Source of the DNA: Gemmatimonadota bacterium
GTDB lineage: Bacteria; Orphanbacterota; Orphanbacteria; Orphanbacterales; Orphanbacteraceae
Assembly: GCA_013002425.1 (NCBI GenBank)
Contig: JABDJQ010000330.1
Location: 1 to 6,447 of the forward strand
Reading direction: 5' to 3'
DNA length: 6,447 bases
Part shown: positions 1-4,863 of the stretch, piece by piece
Layout of the letters: the number at the start of each line of letters is the position of its first letter
How positions within the stretch are numbered: position 1 is the stretch's first letter
Made by a program: the position numbers and the translations under genes
Notes under the pieces: model-generated
What the model was told of the DNA's origin: nothing
Database searches by the model: none
Seen by the model: the letters and a program-made list of their open reading frames with translations, nothing else

Positions 1-1
1 G

Positions 2-127
2 ACGGGGACCCCGGCCGAGCCTGCCGAGGACGGGGTGTCCCGGCGCGACAGGACCCGCCAGCCCCAAACCCCAGGGGTGGATTTTCCTTGGACAACTGAC
101 GACATTCTGATAACTTACGACGGTTGA
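2..127 (+). CDS. Possible C-terminal tail of an upstream gene (partial)
   Basis: This frame is open from the left edge to a TGA at 125-127 and would encode about 41 residues ending in DDILITYDG. Its first 20 or so codons end almost entirely in G or C, matching the codon habit of the clear genes downstream, and it is the best of the three forward frames by that test. No domain can be recognised in such a short piece. The reading conflicts with a possible terminator hairpin at 58-85, which would sit inside the coding sequence. The call rests on codon bias only. Confidence 0.28.
   Translation, partial: TGTPAEPAEDGVSRRDRTRQPQTPGVDFPWTTDDILITYDG
58..89 (+). terminator. Weak candidate intrinsic terminator
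   Basis: CCA (58-60) plus CCCC (62-65) can pair with GGGG (74-77) plus TGG (78-80), leaving one bulged G and an 8-nt loop. ATTTTCCTT follows. The stem is short and the T-run is interrupted. It is credible only if no upstream gene reads through to the TGA at 125. Confidence 0.22.
88..116 (+). promoter_or_regulatory. Putative sigma70-type promoter (extended -10) for rpsU
   Basis: TTGGAC at 88-93 resembles a -35 box. After a 17-bp spacer comes TAACTT at 111-116, a poor -10 hexamer, but it is preceded by TGA at 108-110, giving the extended -10 arrangement TGnTAACTT. Transcription would begin near 123 and give a leader of roughly 80 nt before the rpsU start. This is the only AT-richer patch near the start of the gene series. 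The call is from consensus by eye. Confidence 0.35.
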
Positions 128-134
128 CCCATAA

Positions 135-176
135 GGCGGGAGTACGTGTACCCCGCCCCGGCGGCCTCAGGCTGCC
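135..176 (+). promoter_or_regulatory. Structured 5' leader of rpsU: two tandem hairpins
   Basis: Hairpin 1 pairs GGCGGG (135-140) with CCCGCC (152-157); GTAC (142-145) and GTAC (148-151) can extend the stem inward, with A141 bulged. Hairpin 2 pairs GGCGGCC (160-166) with GGCTGCC (170-176) around a TCA loop, with one G-U pair. Neither is followed by a T-run, so they are not terminators. They lie in the predicted leader, ending about 30 nt before the start codon, where leader-based control of a ribosomal protein gene would be placed. They do not match a leader family I can name. Confidence 0.45.
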
Positions 177-205
177 CAGAATATCCGGGAAAGGGTGTGA
201 TAAGT

Positions 206-219
206 TTGACACGTGTCAA
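206..219. repeat. Perfect 14-bp palindrome covering the rpsU start codon
   Basis: TTGACACGTGTCAA is its own reverse complement. Its first three bases are the TTG start of rpsU. As DNA it could be a half-site pair for a dimeric protein. As RNA it can fold into a 5-bp stem (206-210 with 215-219) with an ACGU loop, which would bury the start codon. The ACGTGT core also occurs at 144-149, in the head of leader hairpin 1. A regulatory role is inferred. Confidence 0.4.
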
Positions 220-406
220 GGTCAAGGACGGCGAGCCGATCGACAAGGCGATCCGGCGCTTCAAGAAGAAGTGCGAAAAGGATGGAATCATCCAGGATAT
301 GCGCAAAAAAGCTCGCTTCCTCAAACCCAGTGAACGGCGGCGCAAGAAGGCGCTCAAGGCTGAAAAGCGACGCCGCACGGAGGCAGCAAAAGCAGCTTCG
401 TACTAG
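206..406 (+). CDS. rpsU: 30S ribosomal protein bS21
   Basis: The product is a 66-residue, very basic bS21, the small-subunit protein near the 3' end of 16S rRNA that aids mRNA engagement during initiation. The N-terminal block VKVKDGEPIDKAIRRFKKK and the later KPSERRRKKALKAEKRRR tail are the family signatures. I chose TTG at 206: MTRVKVKDGEP then has the same N-terminal length as typical bS21 proteins, which start M-x-x-VKV. An in-frame GTG at 197 would add three residues (MIS), and the GGGA at 187-190 sits at a workable distance from it, so it is a real alternative. For TTG 206 the purine run 187-195 is about 10 nt away, a weak SD. The gene is preceded by a putative promoter and hairpin leader and is the first certain gene of the series. 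Confidence 0.93.
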   Translation: MTRVKVKDGEPIDKAIRRFKKKCEKDGIIQDMRKKARFLKPSERRRKKALKAEKRRRTEAAKAASY

Positions 407-465
407 AACACAAAATAGAGCGATTCACGAAGACGAGCAGGTTCAAGCGACGTTAGTGTGTGTAC

Positions 466-510
466 GCGGGGTGTTGTTTCAGACCGGCCCCCCGCAATGG
501 TTGGGAGGAG
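466..510 (+). promoter_or_regulatory. Hairpin / possible SD switch before the small cysteine-protein gene
   Basis: GCGGGG (466-471) pairs with CCCCGC (490-495) around an 18-nt loop, ending 7 nt before the strong Shine-Dalgarno run GGGAGGAG (503-510). The C-run at 488-493 could instead pair, with one mismatch, with GGGAGG of the SD, so the two foldings compete. No T-run follows, so it is not a terminator. The rest of the 407-515 gap shows no gene and no promoter I trust. Confidence 0.3.
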
Positions 511-515
511 TGACT

Positions 516-707
516 GTGAACCGTCGAAACGCGGGCCAGAACGTTCTTGTGAAGGGCACCACGAACAGCACCTTTGATATCCTTCTCAGGAAAGCGGAAG
601 AAGAAGGGCGTGTCGGAGGAAAGTACCAATGCCTCATTTGCGGCATGTCCTTTCATCGAAAATCCGAGTCGAAGGCATGCTGTGCAATGCTTCGTGAAAA
701 GACCTGA
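516..707 (+). CDS. Small zinc-ribbon-like protein of unknown function
   Basis: I do not recognise this 63-residue protein. The first 35 residues are basic and polar (NRRNAGQNVLVKGTT, then a likely helix FDILLRKAEEEGR). The second half carries four cysteines: C39-x2-C42-G, then C55-C56, with H47 between, in the run KYQCLICGMSFHRKSESKACC. That spacing fits a small single-zinc fold. GTG at 516 is chosen because GGGAGGAG (503-510) sits 5 nt upstream, the strongest SD in this part of the window; the frame is open further upstream but only as a shadow of rpsU. The gene ends 14 nt before rpmI, so the two are very likely co-transcribed. Placement between two ribosomal genes and the basic N-terminus suggest RNA or ribosome binding, but that is inference. 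Confidence 0.78.
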   Translation: MNRRNAGQNVLVKGTTNSTFDILLRKAEEEGRVGGKYQCLICGMSFHRKSESKACCAMLREKT

Positions 708-721
708 TAGGAAGATACTTC

Positions 722-916
722 ATGCCGAAGATGAAAACCCATAAGGGAATGGCAAAGCGCGTAAAGAAGACCGGAACGGGCAAGTACCTGCGCGGTCATG
801 CGTACACGAGCCACATGTTCTCCCACAAGACGCAGAAGCAGAAGCGGAAGCTTCGCCATCAAACTGTCTGCAGTCCGGGTGACACGGCTCGCATCCGCGT
901 GCTTCTGCCGAACTAA
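722..916 (+). CDS. rpmI: 50S ribosomal protein bL35
   Basis: The product is a 64-residue, strongly basic bL35, a large-subunit protein buried in 23S rRNA. The opening MPKMKTHKGMAKRVKKTGTGK is the family hallmark, and SHKTQKQKRKLR matches the central basic segment. The length is normal. The ATG has a good SD (AGGAAG, 709-714) with a 7-nt spacer. In most bacteria rpmI lies in infC-rpmI-rplT, where bL20 controls expression. Here the upstream neighbour is a small cysteine protein and the downstream gene is a HEAT-repeat protein, with no infC or rplT in the window. The TAA stop overlaps the SD of the next gene. Confidence 0.96.
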   Translation: MPKMKTHKGMAKRVKKTGTGKYLRGHAYTSHMFSHKTQKQKRKLRHQTVCSPGDTARIRVLLPN

Positions 917-924
917 GGGCGCAC

Positions 925-1506
925 ATGAATTTGCGACTGGTGAGAGCGCTGTTTCTGGCAGCGCTTCTCTTTCCTCTGATTGCCTCGGCGGAAACGAAGG
1001 AAGAAGAAGCGGCGCGTTATCTCGAAACGATGGTGCAGTCGGTTCTCGATGGAAACGACCCGATGCGGAACCGGATGTTCATCCAGTTGCGCTATCTGGG
1101 CGAGCCTTCGATCGATCCGCTGCTGGGGGCGCTGGAGAACGGCGACTGGAAGGTGCGTCAGTACGCGGCTTTCACGCTCGGCTTCTTCGACAGTCCCCGG
1201 GTGGTCGACCCGCTTCTGAATCTCTTTCAGAAAGACCCCGAAATCGAGGTGCGCGCGACGACGGCCGAAGCGCTCGGGCGTCTCGAGGCGACAGCCGCGG
1301 TCGATCCGCTGCTGCAGGCGCTGAACAGCGACCAGGCGAAGATTCGCCAGTCGGCCGCCTACGGTCTCGGACTGATCGGGAGCGACAAGGCGAAGGGCGC
1401 GCTCGAAAACGCCAAAAACAACGACCCCGACGAGCTGGTCCGATTCTTCGCCGGTGAGGCGCTCGACTGGATCGAGCGCGCGATCGCGATGAAGAACCGC
1501 TCCTGA
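925..1506 (+). CDS. Exported HEAT-repeat (PBS-lyase-like) protein
   Basis: This 193-residue protein starts with a classic Sec signal peptide: basic n-region MNLRLVR, hydrophobic stretch 8-19, and a likely cleavage after ASA at 20-22. The mature part is almost wholly helical repeats of about 31 residues: approximately 47-76, 77-108 (VRQYAAFTLGF), 109-139 (VRATTAEALGRL), 140-171 (IRQSAAYGLGLI) and a half-repeat 172-193. Three units share the DPLL helix motif. HEAT repeats form curved protein-binding scaffolds, so a periplasmic adaptor role is likely; no catalytic motif is visible. The ATG is supported by AAGGG (915-919), which overlaps the rpmI stop. The lolA-like gene starts 11 nt downstream, so the two products may work together in the periplasm. 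Confident in family, not in function. Confidence 0.85.
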   Translation: MNLRLVRALFLAALLFPLIASAETKEEEAARYLETMVQSVLDGNDPMRNRMFIQLRYLGEPSIDPLLGALENGDWKVRQYAAFTLGFFDSPRVVDPLLNLFQKDPEIEVRATTAEALGRLEATAAVDPLLQALNSDQAKIRQSAAYGLGLIGSDKAKGALENAKNNDPDELVRFFAGEALDWIERAIAMKNRS

Positions 1507-1517
1507 ATACCATACGC

Positions 1518-2240
1518 GTGAAACCGATCCCACTTTTCGTGACGCTCTGCGTGCTCCTGTGCGCGTATCCGCTCACGGCCCGTTCGCAGACAGCCGCACC
1601 TGACGCGGGTACGCCCGAGCCGTCGCCGGACGTCGACAGGACGTTCGGAGAACTCGAGGCGGCGCACGTCGGCCTCGACATGCTCAGCGCCCGTTTCCAG
1701 CACACGAAAGAAGTCCCGCTCTTCGACGAGAAGATCGTTTCACGCGGCGTTCTCTATTATAGAAAGCCGGAGGAGCTGCTTCTGCGCTACACGGAGCCGG
1801 ATTCGAGCACGGTGCTGATCGCGCGCGACCAGATCTGGCTCTACTATCCCGACCTGAAACAGGCGCATCGCTACGAAATCGATCCCGACATGGCGCTGCC
1901 GGGCGTCTTCCTCGGCTTCGGGGGTTCGTCCGATCGGATGCGCGAGCGGTTCGACGTCACGATCGAGCCTTCGGTCCGCATGGGCGGCAAGGCGACGGTC
2001 AGGATCCGCATGACTCCGAAAGCGGGGACGCCGTTCGACGGCGAAGTGCGGTCGATCGAACTGCTGGTGCGCCGCGACACGTATCTGCCGCTTCGGTGCG
2101 AGTTCTGGGAAGAGACGGGCGATCACACGCTCTTCGAGTTCACGGCCTACGAACGAAATCCGAAGCTCGACCCCGCTCTCTTCGCGTTCACGCCCCCCGA
2201 GGGAACGGAGGTCTTCGAGCTCGAAGGGGAGTCGTGGTAA
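1518..2240 (+). CDS. lolA: LolA-family outer-membrane lipoprotein carrier protein
   Basis: The 240-residue product fits LolA, the periplasmic chaperone that carries lipoproteins from the LolCDE transporter to the outer membrane. A signal peptide spans 1-23 (KPIPLF, hydrophobic core to about 19, likely cut after ARS); the cysteine at 15 lacks a proper lipobox. A Pro/Asp-rich linker (26-40) precedes the LolA core: LSARFQHTKEV (56-66), GVLYYRKPEELLLRYTEP (77-94) and IWLYYPDLKQAHRYEID (106-122), followed by the DLDPxxFxFTPPEG-like end. These match the A-x-F-x-Q, G-x-[FL]-x-[FY]-x-[KR]-P and W-x-Y-x-P-[ED] signatures of the fold. The GTG start has no clear SD, so translation is probably coupled to the upstream HEAT gene. 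LolA-like domains also occur in other periplasmic proteins, so a client other than standard lipoproteins is possible. Confidence 0.85.
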   Translation: MKPIPLFVTLCVLLCAYPLTARSQTAAPDAGTPEPSPDVDRTFGELEAAHVGLDMLSARFQHTKEVPLFDEKIVSRGVLYYRKPEELLLRYTEPDSSTVLIARDQIWLYYPDLKQAHRYEIDPDMALPGVFLGFGGSSDRMRERFDVTIEPSVRMGGKATVRIRMTPKAGTPFDGEVRSIELLVRRDTYLPLRCEFWEETGDHTLFEFTAYERNPKLDPALFAFTPPEGTEVFELEGESW

Positions 2241-3580
2241 AACCCTCCGCGCGCTTCAAAGAGGCGCGCAAATTCCTCCGCAATCTGGTCGACTGGGAAC
2301 GCGCGGTCGGCCTCACTTTCAGCGACGAGACGATGCGCCTCGACCTCTTTCGCGAGGGGCTCGCGGCGATCGATGACCCGCAGGATTCCTATCGCGTCGC
2401 GATCGTCGGCGGCACGAAAGGGAAGGGATCGACGTCGTCGATTCTGGCGAGCCTTCTCGAACACCAGGGATACAAAGTCGGTTTCTTCTCGTCGCCGCAT
2501 CTGATTTCGGTGCGCGAACGCATACGCGTGAACGGCGAGATCATACCGCAGGACGATTTCGCCGACGTGATCGAGATTCTGTCGAAGAAGCTCCGCTACT
2601 TCGACGACCCGGGCCGGTCGCGCACGTTCTTCGAAACGCTCACCGCCGCCGGCCTGCTGCACTTCGCGCGCGAGAAGGTGGACTTCGCCGTGCTGGAAGT
2701 GGGGCTCGGGGGCCGTCTCGACGCGACGAACGTAACCGACCCCGTCGTTTCCGTCATCACGCCCATCAGCCGCGACCATCTGCACGTGCTCGGCAACACG
2801 CTCGAGCGAATCGCAGAGGAGAAGGCCGGGATCATGCGCGCGGGGCGGCCCACGGTGTTCGGTCGACAGAAGCCCGCGATCCGGCGCTTCTTCGTGAAGC
2901 GCGCGGAGGAGAAGGGGAGCGAGCCGGTGCTCTACGGGCGCGACTATCGGGCGCGCTTCGCGGGCGTCGACCGCGAGGGAACGCGTTTTCACTATCGCGA
3001 TCGCGACGTGCGCTACGACGACCTCGAACTCGGACTGCTCGGGCGCCATCAGACGTGGAACGCGGCGTCCGCGATCGCGGCGCTCCGGCGTCTCGTGCCC
3101 GACGCGACCGAAGACGGCATTCGCGCCGGGCTCCGCGCCGCTTCGTGGCCGGGCCGGGGCGAGTTCCTCGAACACGATCCGCCGGTATTTCTCGACGGCG
3201 CGCACAACGGCGATTCGGCGAAGGCGCTCGCGGAACTCGTTTCGCAGCTCTTCGATCGCGAAGCCGTGCTGCTGTTCGCGGGATCGCGCGGCAAGGAGTT
3301 TCATCTGATCTTCCATCATCTGCTGCCGCTGGCCCGCGAGGTGATCGTTACGCAGTCGTCGCATCCGCGGGCGATGACGGCGGAAGAAGTGGGCGAGCGC
3401 CTCCGGCGGGCCGACGCCGGCATCCGGATGACGGTCGAGCCCGACTGGCGCAAAGCGCTCGAAACGGCGCGGTCCCGCCAGAAGGGGAAGCACCCGCTTC
3501 TGATCGCGGGGTCGCTCTATCTGGCCGGAGACGTGCGCGGTACGTACTTCCCCGAGCTTGCGCGGGAAGAGGCCGAGTGA
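2234..3580 (+). CDS. folC: Bifunctional folylpolyglutamate synthase / dihydrofolate synthase
   Basis: This cytoplasmic Mur-ligase-family enzyme adds glutamate to dihydropteroate or folates using ATP. At 448 residues it is close to the usual length (E. coli FolC is 422). Motifs appear in order: ATP-binding P-loop GGTKGKGST (59-67), SPHL, LEVGLGGRLDATN (154-166), the RDHLHVLG segment (180-187), EEKAGI (195-200; K197 is the position carbamylated in characterised FolC proteins), DGAHN (321-325) and a SLYLAGDVR end. GTG at 2234 is chosen because AAGGGG/AGGGGAG (2224-2231) lies just upstream; it overlaps the lolA stop by 7 nt (GTGGTAA), a coupling arrangement. The frame is open further upstream but reads antisense-like residues inside lolA. 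One small oddity is Lys at 62, where GTNGKGS has Asn. MurC-F are excluded by the FolC-specific motifs. Confidence 0.95.
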   Translation: MVKPSARFKEARKFLRNLVDWERAVGLTFSDETMRLDLFREGLAAIDDPQDSYRVAIVGGTKGKGSTSSILASLLEHQGYKVGFFSSPHLISVRERIRVNGEIIPQDDFADVIEILSKKLRYFDDPGRSRTFFETLTAAGLLHFAREKVDFAVLEVGLGGRLDATNVTDPVVSVITPISRDHLHVLGNTLERIAEEKAGIMRAGRPTVFGRQKPAIRRFFVKRAEEKGSEPVLYGRDYRARFAGVDREGTRFHYRDRDVRYDDLELGLLGRHQTWNAASAIAALRRLVPDATEDGIRAGLRAASWPGRGEFLEHDPPVFLDGAHNGDSAKALAELVSQLFDREAVLLFAGSRGKEFHLIFHHLLPLAREVIVTQSSHPRAMTAEEVGERLRRADAGIRMTVEPDWRKALETARSRQKGKHPLLIAGSLYLAGDVRGTYFPELAREEAE

Positions 3581-3594
3581 TACGTTGAGCGCTC

Positions 3595-3603
3595 GAGAGG
3601 AGG
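3595..3603 (+). promoter_or_regulatory. Strong Shine-Dalgarno site for the LeuA-like gene
   Basis: GAGAGGAGG ends 7 nt before the ATG at 3611 and is the best ribosome binding site in the window. It fixes that start and suggests the gene can be translated well without help from folC, whose stop lies 30 nt upstream. Confidence 0.75.
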
Positions 3604-3610
3604 CCAGCGC

Positions 3611-4861
3611 ATGAAGACCCGCGGCGAAATCCGAGAACTCATTTTCGACTGGAATCGCGAAAATCAGGAGCTCTTCGTTCCGTCGGAGCCCATCGAGTTC
3701 GACGACGAAACGCTCCGCGACGGCCTGCAGTCCCCTTCCGTACACGACCCGTCCATCGAAGAAAAGCTGGAGATTCTGCACCTGATCGGCGACCTCGGGA
3801 TTCATTCCGCGAACATCGGGCTGCCGGGAGCGGGCGCGCGCGCCGAAGCGGACGCTCTTCGCCTCGCGCAGGAGATCGCGCGCGAAGGGATGGACATTTT
3901 TCCGAACTGCGCGGCGCGCACGATGGTCCGCGATGTCGAGCCGATCGTTCGCATTTCGCAGGGAGCGGGCATTGCGGTCGAGGCGGCCACGTTCATCGGG
4001 TCGAGTCCGATCCGGCTCTATACGGAAGACTGGTCGGTCGACAAGCTTCTGGGCTATACGGAAGAAGCCGTCACGTTCGCCGTGAAGAACGACCTCCCCG
4101 TCATGTACGTTACGGAAGACACCTCGCGCGCCCATCCCGACGTTCTCGAAAAGCTCTATACGACGGCCATCTCGTGCGGCGCGCGCCGTATCTGCATCGC
4201 CGACACGGTCGGGCACGCCACGCCGACCGGTGTGCGCGCGCTCGTCAAATTCGTGCAGGACGTAATCGCGAAGATCGGCGTTCCCGGCGTCAAGATCGAC
4301 TGGCACGGGCACTGCGACCGCGGCATGGCGATCAGCAACGCGCTGGCCGCGATCGAAGCGGGCGTTACGCGCGTGCACGGTACCGCGCTTTCCGTGGGCG
4401 AACGGACCGGCAATCTGCCGCTGGATCTGCTCCTCGTGAACCTTCGTCTGCTCGGCTGGATCGACAACGACATTTCGAAGCTTCCCCTCTACGTGCAGAG
4501 AGTCTCGGAGACGCTGCGCGTTCCCATTCCCAGGAACTATCCGGTGTTCGGCGAAGACGCGTTCCGGACGGCAACCGGCGTGCATGCGGCGGCCGTGATC
4601 AAGGCGATGCACAAAGGCGACCGCGAACTCGCGGACTGGGTGTACTCGGGCGTTCCCGCCGGGATGGTCGGGCGCGAGCAGGCGATCGACATCGGCCCGA
4701 TGTCCGGCGCTTCGAACGTGGTGTTCTGGCTCGAGCTTCGCGGTGAGGAAGTCGAAACGGCTCTCGTGCATGCGATCCTCGACGTCGCGAAGCAGTCGAA
4801 AGACACCTTGACGGATCAACAGATTCACGATGTGATCGCCCGGTTCCGCGACCGGAGTTGA
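3611..4861 (+). CDS. LeuA-like DRE-TIM acyltransferase (2-isopropylmalate/homocitrate/citramalate synthase family)
   Basis: This 416-residue protein belongs to the DRE-TIM enzymes that condense acetyl-CoA with a 2-keto acid. The first barrel strand reads FDDETLRDGLQSP (30-42) with R36, metal ligand D37 and Q40. TFIGSSPIR lies at 127-135. The metal-binding HGH (H232, H234) is followed by CDRGMAISNALAAIEAG and the GERTGN run (263-268). After the barrel, TGVHAAAVIK (322-331) aligns with the S-G-I-H motif of the LeuA linker subdomain, placing it with Claisen-condensing members rather than HMG-CoA lyases. It ends without the roughly 120-residue C-terminal leucine-sensing domain of LeuA. Two positions differ from the usual synthases: L39 where they have Glu (RDGEQ), and R135 where a His is common. 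The keto-acid substrate cannot be read from sequence, so I give no gene symbol. Confidence 0.85.
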   Translation: MKTRGEIRELIFDWNRENQELFVPSEPIEFDDETLRDGLQSPSVHDPSIEEKLEILHLIGDLGIHSANIGLPGAGARAEADALRLAQEIAREGMDIFPNCAARTMVRDVEPIVRISQGAGIAVEAATFIGSSPIRLYTEDWSVDKLLGYTEEAVTFAVKNDLPVMYVTEDTSRAHPDVLEKLYTTAISCGARRICIADTVGHATPTGVRALVKFVQDVIAKIGVPGVKIDWHGHCDRGMAISNALAAIEAGVTRVHGTALSVGERTGNLPLDLLLVNLRLLGWIDNDISKLPLYVQRVSETLRVPIPRNYPVFGEDAFRTATGVHAAAVIKAMHKGDRELADWVYSGVPAGMVGREQAIDIGPMSGASNVVFWLELRGEEVETALVHAILDVAKQSKDTLTDQQIHDVIARFRDRS

Positions 4862-4863
4862 CG

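Noticed and set aside
206..211. TTGACA as a perfect -35 box
   Set aside because: No plausible -10 sequence lies 16-18 bp downstream, and the bases are the first codons of rpsU.
466..495. Terminator after rpsU
   Set aside because: The hairpin is not followed by a T-run, and the next gene has a strong SD immediately after it.
213..707. A 164-codon version of the small cysteine protein starting inside rpsU
   Set aside because: The upstream part is an out-of-frame, Ser/Arg-rich reading of rpsU. The strong SD at 503-510 marks GTG 516 as the start.
798..1457. A 219-codon + strand frame across rpmI and the HEAT gene
   Set aside because: It is out of frame with two well-supported proteins, Arg/Gly/Ser rich, and has no motif.
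913..1533. Open frame of 206 codons on the - strand
   Set aside because: It is antisense to the HEAT-repeat gene, whose signal peptide and regular repeats are convincing.
2096..2233. N-terminal extension of FolC
   Set aside because: The extra residues read out of frame through lolA, look like no FolC N-terminus, and the start at 2234 has an SD.
2147..4828. Open frame of 893 codons on the - strand
   Set aside because: It runs antisense across folC and the LeuA-like gene, both of which have complete family motifs. Its translation is rich in Arg, His, Asp and Glu with no recognisable domain, as expected of the antisense frame of GC3-biased genes.
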